Shown: positions 8,997 through 17,934, counted from the first letter of the stretch. The stretch: DNA of 64,000 nucleotides from an uncultured Rhodospirillaceae bacterium (GCA_937887565.1 CALABS010000061.1:171777-235776), one strand, 5' to 3'. Made by a program: numbers and translations. Notes: generated from the sequence alone by a model not told the origin.

Positions 8997-10328
8997 ATGC
9001 CCGAGACCTACGACCTGATCATCCGCGGCGGCACCACCGTCACCCCCAACGGCACCGGCGTCGCCGATATCGGCGTGCGGAACGGCAGGATCGCGGCCAT
9101 CGGCTCGCTGGCCGGCGCCGGCGCGGCCGAGGAGATCGACGCGGTCGGGCTGCACGTCCTGCCCGGTGTCATCGACAGCCAGGTGCATTTCCGCGAGCCG
9201 GGCCTGGAGCACAAGGAGGATCTGTCCACCGGCACGGCGGCGGCGGCCATGGGCGGCGTGGTGGCCGTCTTCGAGATGCCCAACACCAAGCCCAGCACCA
9301 CCACCGCCGACGCCATCCGCGACAAGTTGGCCCGCGCCGACGGCCGGGCCTGGACCGATCACGCCTTCTTCATCGGCGCCGCCGGCGACAACATCGACCA
9401 CCTGGCCGAGTGGGAGCGCATCCCCGGCTGCGCCGGCATCAAGATCTTCATGGGGTCTTCCACCGGCTCGCTGCTGGTGGCCGACGACGACACCCTGGCC
9501 CGGGTGCTGGCCCGGGGCTTTCGCCGCATCGCCGTCCATTGCGAGGACGAGTACCGGCTGGAGGAGCGCAAGCCCATCGCCGAAGCCGGCGCCCATCCCC
9601 GCGTCCACCACCAGTGGCGCGACGCCGAGACGGCGCTGCGGGCGACCCAGAGGCTGGTGCGGCTGGCCGAGGCGGCGCGCCGCCGCGTCCACGTGCTGCA
9701 CGTCACCACCGCCGACGAGATGGCCTTCCTGGCCGGCCACAAGGACCTCGCCACGGTCGAGACCACGCCCCAGCACCTGACCCTGGCCGCCCCCGACTGC
9801 TACGAGCGCCTGGGCACCCTGGCCCAGATGAACCCGCCCATCCGCGAGGCCCATCACCGCGAGGCGCTGTGGCGGGCCATCGCCGACGGCGTCGTCGACG
9901 TGCTGGGCAGCGACCACGCCCCCCATACGCTGGACGAGAAGGCCAAGCCCTATCCCCACAGCCCCAGCGGCATGACCGGCGTGCAGACGCTGGTGCCCCT
10001 GATGCTGGACCACGTCAATGCCGGCCGCCTGACGCTGGAGCGCTTCGTGGACCTGACCTCGGCCGGGGTGGCGCGCATCTACAACCTGGCCGGCAAGGGC
10101 CGGGTGGCGCTGGGCTACGACGCCGACTTCACCATCGTCGACATGAAGACCGAGCGCGTCATCACCAACCAGTGGATCGTCAGCCGCTGCGGCTGGACGC
10201 CCTTCGACGGCACCCGCGTCACCGGCTGGCCCATCGCCACCATCGTGCGCGGCCGCGCCGTGATGCGCGACGGCCAACTGATCGGCGACCCGGCGGGCAA
10301 GCCGGTGCGGTTCCAGGAGTCGGCGTAG
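8997..10328 (+). CDS. Dihydroorotase-family amidohydrolase (first metal His replaced by Gln)
   Basis: A 443-residue protein of the dihydroorotase branch of the amidohydrolase superfamily, which in pyrimidine synthesis interconverts carbamoyl-aspartate and dihydroorotate. Family landmarks are FREPG after strand 1, HCEDEY, HVLHVTTADE and the very typical GSDHAPHTLDEK. The usual HxH metal pair at the start reads Q-V-H (IDSQVHFREPG), so one zinc ligand is missing. ATG at 8997 has GGAG seven bases ahead; the longer frame would start inside the palindromic repeat. It could be a working dihydroorotase variant, a pseudo-dihydroorotase partner, or a related hydantoinase-type enzyme. Confidence 0.82.
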   Translation: MPETYDLIIRGGTTVTPNGTGVADIGVRNGRIAAIGSLAGAGAAEEIDAVGLHVLPGVIDSQVHFREPGLEHKEDLSTGTAAAAMGGVVAVFEMPNTKPSTTTADAIRDKLARADGRAWTDHAFFIGAAGDNIDHLAEWERIPGCAGIKIFMGSSTGSLLVADDDTLARVLARGFRRIAVHCEDEYRLEERKPIAEAGAHPRVHHQWRDAETALRATQRLVRLAEAARRRVHVLHVTTADEMAFLAGHKDLATVETTPQHLTLAAPDCYERLGTLAQMNPPIREAHHREALWRAIADGVVDVLGSDHAPHTLDEKAKPYPHSPSGMTGVQTLVPLMLDHVNAGRLTLERFVDLTSAGVARIYNLAGKGRVALGYDADFTIVDMKTERVITNQWIVSRCGWTPFDGTRVTGWPIATIVRGRAVMRDGQLIGDPAGKPVRFQESA

Positions 10329-10331
10329 CGC

Positions 10332-11312
10332 CTAAAGGATCCCCGCCGCCGCCAGGTTCCGCCGCACCCGGTCCACCACCTTCTCGCCGGCCGGCGGCGC
10401 CTCGAAGCCGCGGCCGGTGACCGCCTCGTAGAGCGCGATGTATTTGCGGCTGAACTCGACCAGGGTGTCGTCGGGAATGGCCGGGATGGGGTCCTTGTAG
10501 GGATCGCAACGGGCCGCGATCCACAGGCGCAGGAACTCCTTGTCCAGGCTTTCCGGCTCGTCGCCGGCGGCATGGCGGGCGGGATAGCTGTCGGCCTTCC
10601 AATAGCGGCTGGAATCGGGGGTGTGGATTTCGTCGGCCAGGGTGATATGGCCGTCGGCGTCGAGGCCGAACTCGTATTTGGTGTCGACCAGGATCAATCC
10701 GTTCCGCGCCGCGATCTCGCGGCCGCGCGCGAACAAGGCCAGCGACAGGCGGGCCAACTCGTCCCACTGGGCCTGGGTCAACAGGCCCCTGGCGACCACC
10801 TCGGCCGGGGTGATCGGCGCGTCGTGGCCGCCCACGTCGGCCTTGGTGGTCGGCGTCAGGATGGTGGCCGGCAGCTTGTCGTTCTTCCTAAGGCCGTCGG
10901 GGAAATCGACGCCGTACATGGTGCGCCTGCCGGACTTGTACATGGTCCAGATGGAGGTGTCGGTCGAGCCGGTCATGTAGTCGCGCACCACCATCTCGAT
11001 GGGCAGCATCTCGAGCCGGCGCCCCACCACCACGTTGGGGTCGGGATAGGACAGCACGTGGTTGGGGCAGATGTCGGCGGTGGCCTCGAACCAGAAGCGG
11101 GCCGTCTGGGTCAGCACCTGGCCCTTGAAGGGCACGGCGGCCAGCACCTGGTCGAAGGCGCTCTGGCGGTCGGTGGAAATCAGCACCCGGCGGCCGTCGG
11201 GAAGGTCGTAGTTCTCGCGCACCTTGCCCCGGTAGTAGTTGGGCAGTTCGGGCAGATGGGCCTCGGTCAGCACATGGGGGATCGAGGCGCGGATGATGTC
11301 GTCGGAGATCAC
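10332..11312 (-). CDS. SAICAR synthase, long (Ade1-like) form
   Basis: A 326-residue phosphoribosylaminoimidazole-succinocarboxamide synthase, the ATP-dependent step joining aspartate to CAIR in purine synthesis. The motifs GKVRENYDLPDGR, STDRQSAFDQ and LADEIHTPDSSRYW are those of the family. It is longer than typical bacterial PurC (about 240) and resembles the yeast Ade1 type; a second, short purC lies at 15574-16338. The start is GTG at 11312: conserved sequence begins there and the much longer upstream frame is only the shadow of genes on the other strand. It is divergent from a GntR regulator and ends three bases from the dihydroorotase stop. Confidence 0.88.
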   Translation of the reverse strand: MISDDIIRASIPHVLTEAHLPELPNYYRGKVRENYDLPDGRRVLISTDRQSAFDQVLAAVPFKGQVLTQTARFWFEATADICPNHVLSYPDPNVVVGRRLEMLPIEMVVRDYMTGSTDTSIWTMYKSGRRTMYGVDFPDGLRKNDKLPATILTPTTKADVGGHDAPITPAEVVARGLLTQAQWDELARLSLALFARGREIAARNGLILVDTKYEFGLDADGHITLADEIHTPDSSRYWKADSYPARHAAGDEPESLDKEFLRLWIAARCDPYKDPIPAIPDDTLVEFSRKYIALYEAVTGRGFEAPPAGEKVVDRVRRNLAAAGIL

Positions 11313-11417
11313 GGTGCGGCCGCCTGCAGGAGTGTCGGATCGGCCCGTTATGGCAGGTGATCGGGGCCGCCGCAACGCTGGCTTGACGGCCATGGCCGGC
11401 GGCGTCACTCTCCCGCC

Positions 11418-12173
11418 ATGACAGAGACCGTCCCTCCCGCAGATCCCAATGTCGCCCCGCCTTTCGCCAAGCCGACGGGAGGCAAGGTGTCGGATCGCGT
11501 CGCCGACCGCATCCTGGCCCGCATCGCATCGGGCGAATGGGCCCCCGGCCAGCGCCTGCCCGGCGAGCGCCAGTTGGCCGAGGAAATGGGAGTGTCGCGC
11601 GTTTCGGTGCGCGCGGCGCTGCAGCAGTTGAAGACCCAGGGGTTCCTGGACGCGGTCCAGGGCGGCGGCACGCGGGTGATCTCGAATACGACCACCATGG
11701 ATCCCGGGCTGGTGGAACTGGTCCGGGCCAGCCAGGAGAACCTGCACGACCTGGCCGAGCTGCGTGCCATCCTGGAGGCGTGGGCGGTGCGCCGTGCCGC
11801 CCAGACCGCCGCCCCCGAACACATCGCCGAGCTGGCCGAGGTGATGGCCGCCACCGAGGCCGACGTCAACCGGGGCAAGCACAAGACCGAGAACGACATC
11901 CGCTTCCACCTGGCCATCGCCAAGGCCTCGGGATCGGGCATCTACATGCATGTGATGGCGCTGTTCCGGGGCATCCTGCAGCAGATGCTGGACTATCACC
12001 GCTACGAGCTGTTCCCCACCGCCGAGGACGATCGCACCATCCTGGCGCACCATCGCGCCATCTTCGAGGGCATCAAGGCCCGCGACCCCGAGGCCGCCGA
12101 AAGGGCCATGCAGACCCATCTGGGATGGGTGGTCGCCCGCCACCGCGAGATGCAGGCCCACCGCAAGGCGTAA
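11418..12173 (+). CDS. GntR/FadR-family transcriptional regulator
   Basis: A 251-residue repressor or activator with an N-terminal winged helix (about 25-95; GERQLAEEMGVSRVSVRAAL is the recognition helix region) and a C-terminal all-helical FCD ligand domain that includes His residues expected to hold a metal or acid ligand. Family members typically sense organic acids (lactate, pyruvate, glycolate). It is divergent from the long SAICAR synthase with about 105 bases between, and lies upstream of pyruvate kinase and an anion permease, so control of central carbon or carboxylate uptake is plausible but unproven. Confidence 0.88.
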   Translation: MTETVPPADPNVAPPFAKPTGGKVSDRVADRILARIASGEWAPGQRLPGERQLAEEMGVSRVSVRAALQQLKTQGFLDAVQGGGTRVISNTTTMDPGLVELVRASQENLHDLAELRAILEAWAVRRAAQTAAPEHIAELAEVMAATEADVNRGKHKTENDIRFHLAIAKASGSGIYMHVMALFRGILQQMLDYHRYELFPTAEDDRTILAHHRAIFEGIKARDPEAAERAMQTHLGWVVARHREMQAHRKA

Positions 12174-12353
12174 TTTAATTTCAAGACTGTCGCCGCCCCG
12201 GCGCGCCCCCGCCCCTTTTCCGGGACCGACGCCGCCAGCCTCGGTAGGCCCGTCCCCCACCTTGGGCATAGGCGGAACGCCCCCTTGCGGGGCGGTATCC
12301 ACCCGACCTCGGCTCTGGTATGGTGCGGCGACACTGAGAAAGGAAATTACGCG

Positions 12354-13796
12354 ATGAGAAGAACAAGAAACGCCAAGATCATCGCCACGCTGGGGCCGGC
12401 CAGCTCCACCCCCCAGGCGATCGAGGGCCTGTTCATCTCCGGCGCCGACGTGTTCCGGCTGAATTTCAGCCATGGCAGCCATGCCGACCACAAGGCGCGC
12501 TACGAAATCATCCGCGACCTCGAACACAAGACCCGCCGTCCCATCGGCGTCCTGGCCGACCTGCAGGGCCCCAAGCTGCGGGTCGGCAATTTCGAGGGCG
12601 GCAAGATCCGCCTGGAGGCGGGCACCCCGTTCCGCCTCGACCTGTCGGGCGAGCCGGGCACCGGCCAGCGCGCCCCCCTGCCCCATCCCGAGGTGTTCGC
12701 CGCCCTCAGGGTCGGCACCGAGCTGCTGCTGGACGACGGCCGCATCCGCCTGCGGGTCGAGAAGCATGGCGCCGACTTCGCCGAGACCCGGGTCATCACC
12801 GGCGGCGAGCTGTCCAACCACAAGGGCGTCAACGTCCCCAACTGCGTGCTGCCCATCTCGCCGTTGACCGAGAAGGACATCGCCGACCTGGGCTTCGCCG
12901 TCGACATGGGCGTGGACTGGATCGCGCTCAGCTTCGTGCAGCGCCCCACCGACGTGCTGGAGGCGCGCCGGCTCATCAGCGAACGGGTCGGCAGCCGCGT
13001 GCGGCTGCTGTCCAAGCTGGAGAAGCCGTCGGCCATCGACCACCTCGAGGAGATCATCGCCCTGTCGGACGCGGTGATGGTGGCGCGCGGCGACCTGGGC
13101 GTCGAATGCCCCCCCGAGACGGTGCCGATCCTGCAAAAGCGCATCGTCAAGGCGTGCCGGGCGGCCGGCAAGCCGGTGGTGGTCGCCACCCAGATGCTGG
13201 ATTCCATGGTCCATTCGCCGTCGCCCACCCGCGCCGAGGCCTCCGACGTCGCCACCGCCGTCTATGACGGCGCCGACGCCGTGATGCTGTCGGCCGAAAC
13301 CGCCGCCGGCGAATATCCCATCGACGCGGTGACCATGATGGACCGCATCATCAACCGGGTCGAACAGGACGACCAGTACCGCGTCATCACCGACGCCTCG
13401 CGGTCGCGCCCCGAGAACACCACCCGCGACGCCATCTCGGCCGCCGCCCGCCAGGTGGCGGCGACGCTGGACGCCGCCGCCATCGTCACCTTCACCTCGT
13501 CGGGCTCGACGACGCTGAGGGCCGCCCGCGAACGCCCCGACCAGCCCATCGTCAGCCTGACCTCGGACCTGGAGGTGGCGCGCCAGCTGGCCCTGGTGTG
13601 GGGCTGCCACAACGTGCAGACCAACGAGGTGCGCAGCTTCTCGGAAATGGTGTCCAAGGCGGCCAAGACCGCCCAGCGCGAAGGCTTCGCCAAGGTGGGC
13701 GACCGAGTGGTCATCACCGCCGGCGTGCCCTTCGGCCTGACCGGGACCACCAATATCCTGCGGGTGGCGGAAATCGAGGAGGACGGCCACGTCTGA
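12354..13796 (+). CDS. pyk: Pyruvate kinase
   Basis: A 480-residue enzyme transferring phosphate from phosphoenolpyruvate to ADP. Present are NFSHGSH (residues about 34-40), the catalytic lysine segment LLSKLEKPSAIDHLEE, the ARGDLGVE loop and the MLSAETAAGEYP signature, with the small C-terminal allosteric domain complete. ATG at 12354 is chosen because AAAGGAAA lies just ahead and the sequence starts with the conserved RNAKIIATLGPAS; the frame is open 23 codons further up. The 180 bases upstream hold a small GC-rich hairpin near 12279-12294 but no clear promoter. Confidence 0.96.
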   Translation: MRRTRNAKIIATLGPASSTPQAIEGLFISGADVFRLNFSHGSHADHKARYEIIRDLEHKTRRPIGVLADLQGPKLRVGNFEGGKIRLEAGTPFRLDLSGEPGTGQRAPLPHPEVFAALRVGTELLLDDGRIRLRVEKHGADFAETRVITGGELSNHKGVNVPNCVLPISPLTEKDIADLGFAVDMGVDWIALSFVQRPTDVLEARRLISERVGSRVRLLSKLEKPSAIDHLEEIIALSDAVMVARGDLGVECPPETVPILQKRIVKACRAAGKPVVVATQMLDSMVHSPSPTRAEASDVATAVYDGADAVMLSAETAAGEYPIDAVTMMDRIINRVEQDDQYRVITDASRSRPENTTRDAISAAARQVAATLDAAAIVTFTSSGSTTLRAARERPDQPIVSLTSDLEVARQLALVWGCHNVQTNEVRSFSEMVSKAAKTAQREGFAKVGDRVVITAGVPFGLTGTTNILRVAEIEEDGHV

Positions 13797-13814
13797 CCGC
13801 CCTATCCTGGCGGC

Positions 13815-15212
13815 ATGACTCGTCTCGTCCTCTCCTCCTCGTTTCCCCGCCTCCTGCCCAAGGCCATCGGAGCCGGGTTGATCCTGCTGGCCGGCGTCGC
13901 GCTGGTCGCGCCACCCATGCCCGGCGACGCCACCGCCGCCCTGGCGGTGATCCTGGTCACCATCGGCTGCTGGGCCGGCGGCTTCCTGCCCGAACACGTG
14001 GTCGCGCTGGGCTTTTTCGCGGTGGTGACGCTGCTGGGGCTGGCACCGCCCGAGGTGGCCTTCGCCGGCTTCTCGTCGGGGCCGCTGTGGCTGATCTTCG
14101 CCGGCCTGGTCTTCGGGCTGGCCATGCAGGAGACCGGGCTCGGGCGGCGCGCCGGCCTGGTCGGCCGCCGTCTCCACGGCGCCTCCTACGCCCGCACCGT
14201 GTGGACGGTGGTGGCGCTGGCGGTGGGAGCGATCTTCGTCATGCCGTCGGCCATGGGCCGCATCGTGCTGGTGACCGCCATCGTGGCGCCGCTGGCCGAC
14301 CGGCTGGGCTACCGGCCGGGTGGGCGGGGGCACACCGGGCTGGTGCTGGCCGGCGCCTTCGGCACCTTCCTGCCGGCCTTCGCGGTGCTGCCCGCCAACG
14401 TGCCCAACATGGTGCTGGCCGGCACCTTCGAGCGCCTGTTCGGAACCAGCTTCTCGTTCTTCGACTACCTGCTGCTGCACTTTCCGGTGCTGGGCCTGGC
14501 CCGGGCGGCGATCGTCGGCGGGTTGGTGATCCGGCTCTATGCCGACCGCCCCGACCACGGCGATTCCCCGGAGCCCGAGGGGCCCGGCCCCTTGCGCCCC
14601 GGCGAGCGTCGGCTGGCCGCCGTCCTTGCCGTCGCCGTCACCTTGTGGGCCACGGATGCCCTGCACGGCCTGTCGCCGGCCTGGGTGGGGCTGGCGGCGG
14701 CGGTGGCGTGCCTGACTCCCGGTCTCGGCATCCTGCCGGCCGACGCGCTCAAGCGGCTGAACTGGGCACCGCTGCTGCACGTGGCCGCCGTCATCGGCAT
14801 TGGCACGGTGGCGACCCGGCTGGGGCTGGGGCAATGGCTGGCCCAGGCCATCCTGGGCTGGATGCCGTTGGACGGACAAGGCGGCATCCACGATTTCGCC
14901 GTGCTGGCCGGGTTGCCGGCATTGCTGGGCGTCGTCACCACCGCGCCCGGCGTGCCCGCCATCCTGACCCCCATGGCCGCCGAGTTGGCGGCGGTCAGCG
15001 GGCTGTCGGTGGCGACGGTGGCGATGCTGCAGGTGCTGGGCTTCTCGACGGTGCTGTTCCCGTTCCAGACGCCGCCGATGCTGGCCGCCGCCCAGGCATC
15101 GGGCGTCGCGATGCACGAGTTCCAGCGCCTGTGCCTGCTGACCGCGCTGGCGGCGGTGGTGGTGCTGTGGCCGCTGGAATGGCTGTGGTGGCAGGTGGTC
15201 GGGATGCCATGA
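13815..15212 (+). CDS. SLC13/DASS-type anion permease
   Basis: A 465-residue polytopic membrane protein with about 12 hydrophobic segments in two similar halves, as in the sodium/dicarboxylate symporter (SLC13, CitT) and ArsB-like ion transporter superfamily. The N-terminal half starts with segments near 17-33 and 43-65; the C-terminal half has the characteristic Pro-rich re-entrant region (VTTAPGVPAILTPMAAELA). It follows pyk by 18 bases and is probably cotranscribed. Substrate is likely a di- or tricarboxylate; sulfate or other anions cannot be excluded. Confidence 0.75.
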   Translation: MTRLVLSSSFPRLLPKAIGAGLILLAGVALVAPPMPGDATAALAVILVTIGCWAGGFLPEHVVALGFFAVVTLLGLAPPEVAFAGFSSGPLWLIFAGLVFGLAMQETGLGRRAGLVGRRLHGASYARTVWTVVALAVGAIFVMPSAMGRIVLVTAIVAPLADRLGYRPGGRGHTGLVLAGAFGTFLPAFAVLPANVPNMVLAGTFERLFGTSFSFFDYLLLHFPVLGLARAAIVGGLVIRLYADRPDHGDSPEPEGPGPLRPGERRLAAVLAVAVTLWATDALHGLSPAWVGLAAAVACLTPGLGILPADALKRLNWAPLLHVAAVIGIGTVATRLGLGQWLAQAILGWMPLDGQGGIHDFAVLAGLPALLGVVTTAPGVPAILTPMAAELAAVSGLSVATVAMLQVLGFSTVLFPFQTPPMLAAAQASGVAMHEFQRLCLLTALAAVVVLWPLEWLWWQVVGMP

Positions 15213-15218
15213 CGACGA

Positions 15219-15246
15219 AGGGCCGGACGGTCACCCGCCCGGCCCT
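15219..15246. terminator. GC-rich hairpin between convergent genes
   Basis: AGGGCCGG (15219-15226) pairs perfectly with CCGGCCCT (15239-15246), and CGG/CCG extends the stem inside around a TCAC loop. It lies seven bases after the permease stop and 22 bases after the purS stop read on the other strand. There is no long U-run on either side, so bidirectional termination is likely but not certain. Confidence 0.55.
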
Positions 15247-15267
15247 CTCGCATGATTCCCTGAGATC

Positions 15268-15507
15268 CTAGTCGAGATCGATGGTGTAGTTCTCGATCAC
15301 CGTGTTGGCCAGAAGACCCTTGCACATCTGCTCGACCGCCTCGCGGGCCTTGGCCTTGTCGGTCTCGGCCAGTTCCAGCTCGATGTACTTGCCCTGGCGC
15401 ACGTCGTCGACGCCGGCGAAGCCCAGCGATCCGAGCGCATGCTGCACGGCCTTGCCCTGGGGGTCGAGGACGCCGTTCTTCAAGGTGATGTGGACTTTGG
15501 CTTTCAC
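15268..15507 (-). CDS. purS: PurS subunit of FGAM synthase
   Basis: A 79-residue protein of the PurS family, the small subunit that joins PurQ and PurL in the amidation of FGAR to FGAM. Begins MKAKVHITLKNGVLDPQGKA, which is diagnostic. It lies 66 bases downstream of the short purC in the order purC-purS. purQ and purL, which usually follow, are absent: the strand changes immediately after it. Confidence 0.93.
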   Translation of the reverse strand: MKAKVHITLKNGVLDPQGKAVQHALGSLGFAGVDDVRQGKYIELELAETDKAKAREAVEQMCKGLLANTVIENYTIDLD

Positions 15508-15545
15508 GGTGGTTGTTCCCCTGGTGTGAAGTCGCTCCCGCCGGG

Positions 15546-15591
15546 GCGGGCTATTTCATGGTCGCGAAGCGGGCTACTGCATGGTCGCGGG
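15546..15591. repeat. 23-base imperfect tandem duplication over the purC stop codon
   Basis: Copy 1 (15546-15568) and copy 2 (15569-15591) differ at three positions. Read on the minus strand, copy 2 encodes the last purC residues and TAG stop, and copy 1 is a downstream echo that would read Ala-Thr-Met-Lys-stop. It looks like a local slippage duplication. Confidence 0.7.
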
Positions 15592-16338
15592 ACCCTTCAT
15601 ATCCCGCGGGCCGCCTTCCGGAAGAATGCCGAGGCGGCGGGCCACTTCCTGGTAGGCGTCCTCGACATTGCCGAGGTCGCGGCGGAAGCGGTCCTTGTCC
15701 ATCTTCTCGTTGGTCTTGATGTCCCACAGGCGGCAGTTGTCGGGGCTGATCTCGTCGGCCAGCACGATCTGCATGTCGTCACCCGAATAAAGCCGCCCGA
15801 ATTCGAGCTTGAAGTCGACCAGGCGGATGCCCACGCCCAGGAACAGCCCGGTCAGGAAATCGTTGATCCTGAGCGCCAGCGACATGATCTCGTCGAGATC
15901 CTGGGTGGTCGCCCAGCCGAAGGCGGTGATGTGCTCCTCGGACACCATGGGGTCGCCCAGGGCGTCGGACTTGAAATAGTATTCGATGATCGAGCGTGGC
16001 AGCGGCGTGCCCTCGGACAGGCCGAAGCGCTGGGCCAGCGAGCCCGCGGCCACGTTGCGGATGACCACCTCGAGCGGGATGATCTCGACCTCGCGCACCA
16101 GCTGCTCGCGCATGTTGAGGCGGCGCACGAAATGGGTCGGCACCCCGATCTCGCCCAGCTTCAGCATCAGGTACTCGCTGATGCGGTTGTTGAGCACGCC
16201 CTTGCCGGTGATGGTGCCCTTCTTCTTGTTGTTGAAGGCCGTGGCGTCGTCCTTGAAGTACTGGACCAGGGTGCCCGGCTCGGGGCCCTCGAACAGCACC
16301 TTGGCCTTGCCTTCGTATATCTGTCTGCGTCGGGCCAT
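15574..16338 (-). CDS. purC: SAICAR synthase, short bacterial form
   Basis: A 254-residue PurC making SAICAR from CAIR, aspartate and ATP. The N-terminus MARRRQIYEGKAKVLFEGP is typical, as are the metal/nucleotide segment LADEISPDNCRLWD and VDFKLEFGR. The start ATG at 16338 marks the beginning of conserved sequence; the frame stays open for about 100 more codons by chance. It precedes purS in one operon. It is the second SAICAR synthase in the window and does not look like a recent copy of the long one. Confidence 0.94.
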   Translation of the reverse strand: MARRRQIYEGKAKVLFEGPEPGTLVQYFKDDATAFNNKKKGTITGKGVLNNRISEYLMLKLGEIGVPTHFVRRLNMREQLVREVEIIPLEVVIRNVAAGSLAQRFGLSEGTPLPRSIIEYYFKSDALGDPMVSEEHITAFGWATTQDLDEIMSLALRINDFLTGLFLGVGIRLVDFKLEFGRLYSGDDMQIVLADEISPDNCRLWDIKTNEKMDKDRFRRDLGNVEDAYQEVARRLGILPEGGPRDMKGPATMQ

Positions 16339-16537
16339 GGGCTCGTTCCGGAAAGGTTTGGCGCCGGCGACGGCACGGCGCGGGAAACGGGGCGGGGGCC
16401 GATCAACGCCCCGGTCGATCGAACCCCCTGGATATAGCAGGGATGGTGGGGGGAAACAACGGACTGTCTCCCCCGGGCCAGGTCCCCTCGCCCGAAGGGT
16501 CGGGCCAACGCGCGCCGAAGCCGGCCAGGCCGGATTC

Positions 16538-17191
16538 CTATGCCCGCCATTCCAGGCGCCAATCCCCATAGGGTTCGATGTCAGGCGCCTCTCCGTTCGC
16601 GCCCGGCCAGGAATCGACCACCCACCGCTCCCCATTGGCCACGTCCTCCAGTTCCACGGCCACGTGCTGGAGGATCACCGTGAAGCGCGTCACGAAGCCG
16701 ACCAGACGGTGCCGGGTCATCAGCCCCGCCTGCTCCAGCCGCCGCAGATAGGTGGTGGTGTTGGCCGCCTCGGAGACGCAGTCCAACTGCCCCGGCCGCT
16801 CGAAGTCGTCGCGGGCGTTGCCGGGCAGATCCCGCCACGTCCCGGTCTGGGCGCCGACGACGGTCTCGAAGAAGGCGATGGCGCGGCCGAGCACCTCGCG
16901 TTCCCCGGCCGCGTCGGCGGCCCCGCCGGCGAACAGGGCCCGCAAGTCCTCGGCCTGGGGCGGGTCCAGGCTCGCCGCCGAGAGCGCGGCGCAGGCGGTC
17001 CCCACGCAGATGGCCATCGGGGCCGTCAACGGCTCGCCGGCCCCGTCAGCCGCGTTGGCGCTCAGGACCTCCTCCACGCGGGGCGCCCAATCCTCGGGCA
17101 GGTCGGGGGCGTCGGGGACCGGCAGCAGCGGCGCCGCCAGCGCCCGGCCGGCCGCCACCATCACCAGCAGCCCGGCGGCGACGGCCTTCAT
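16538..17191 (-). CDS. Secreted protein with a possible transglutaminase-like Cys-His-Asp triad
   Basis: A 217-residue protein with a signal peptide (about 1-20, ending GRALAA). I do not recognise the exact family. The C-terminal third has Cys138 (LDCVSEAAN), His176 (QHVAVEL) and Asp193 (WVVDSW) in the order and contexts of transglutaminase-like cysteine peptidases, so a periplasmic Cys-dependent hydrolase or amidase is an inference. Its ATG overlaps the stop of the NRDE gene upstream (ATGA), showing coupling. Confidence 0.6.
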   Translation of the reverse strand: MKAVAAGLLVMVAAGRALAAPLLPVPDAPDLPEDWAPRVEEVLSANAADGAGEPLTAPMAICVGTACAALSAASLDPPQAEDLRALFAGGAADAAGEREVLGRAIAFFETVVGAQTGTWRDLPGNARDDFERPGQLDCVSEAANTTTYLRRLEQAGLMTRHRLVGFVTRFTVILQHVAVELEDVANGERWVVDSWPGANGEAPDIEPYGDWRLEWRA

Positions 17192-17934
17192 GGCGGCATC
17201 TCCACGGAATCGTACTCGGCGGCGCCGGGCGGCCCGGCGGCGAACAGCCAGAGGGGCGGCCGCTCCAGCCCCGGCGCCGGCAGGGCGATCAGCGATCCGG
17301 ACACCGTGCCGAAGCCGTCGGCACGCCGGAAGCACATGGCCGGCGTCTCCTCGCCGTCGGCTCCCCCGCCCTCGGCCATCAGCTCGCGCCATCGCCCCCA
17401 GTCGCCGGTCGCCGGGTCGGGCGCCGCCGCTGCCCGGAACCGGGGCAGGAAAGCCGCGACACGGGGACTGGTGGCGTCGTCGAGGTCGAGGGCGGTCAGC
17501 ATGTGCACGCCCTCGGCGATGGGGAACGCCGCCACCCGGTCGCCGTCGGAGCGCAGCCAGAAGGCGTCGCGGTTGTCGGCCACCACCATGTTGAACGGAC
17601 GCCAGGCGCGCCCGTCCAGATGACCGAGGGCGTCGGCGGCATCGGCGGCGTCGGCGTGGTCGAGCGCGTCCAGCACCAGTTCTCCCCGCGACCGCTTGCC
17701 CGCCTGCGGCCCCAGCGTGCCGACCCGGTTGAGGATCGCCGCCACCACGCCGTGGTCGTTGACCCCGAGCCAGCTTCCCCCCGCCAACTCGTCCAGGCCG
17801 GCCACCACCTCGGGACGATCCGGCCAATGGCGGCCGGGCGGGCGCCAGGGACGCCCGGCCATCTCGTCGCGGTTGGCGGCGATCACCAGCGGCCAGGGTG
17901 ATTTGATCAGACGGGACAAAACCAATGTGCACAT
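17188..17934 (-). CDS. NRDE-family protein (TANGO2-like)
   Basis: A 248-residue protein named for its AANRDE motif. It starts MCTLV with Cys2 as a potential N-terminal nucleophile, followed by WPLVIAANRDEMAGRPWRPP and GGSWLGVNDHGVVAAILNR, which are family hallmarks. ATG at 17934 is preferred over an upstream in-frame ATG because Cys2 must be near the N-terminus. The biochemical function is unsettled; eukaryotic TANGO2 relatives are linked to Golgi, mitochondria and haem traffic. It is coupled to a secreted putative Cys enzyme. Confidence 0.85.
   Translation of the reverse strand: MCTLVLSRLIKSPWPLVIAANRDEMAGRPWRPPGRHWPDRPEVVAGLDELAGGSWLGVNDHGVVAAILNRVGTLGPQAGKRSRGELVLDALDHADAADAADALGHLDGRAWRPFNMVVADNRDAFWLRSDGDRVAAFPIAEGVHMLTALDLDDATSPRVAAFLPRFRAAAAPDPATGDWGRWRELMAEGGGADGEETPAMCFRRADGFGTVSGSLIALPAPGLERPPLWLFAAGPPGAAEYDSVEMPP

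Noticed and set aside
10332..15116. 1594-codon open frame on the minus strand
   Set aside because: Only its first 326 C-terminal codons (the long SAICAR synthase) are real; the rest runs antisense to pyk, the GntR gene and the permease with low-complexity Gly/His/Gln composition.
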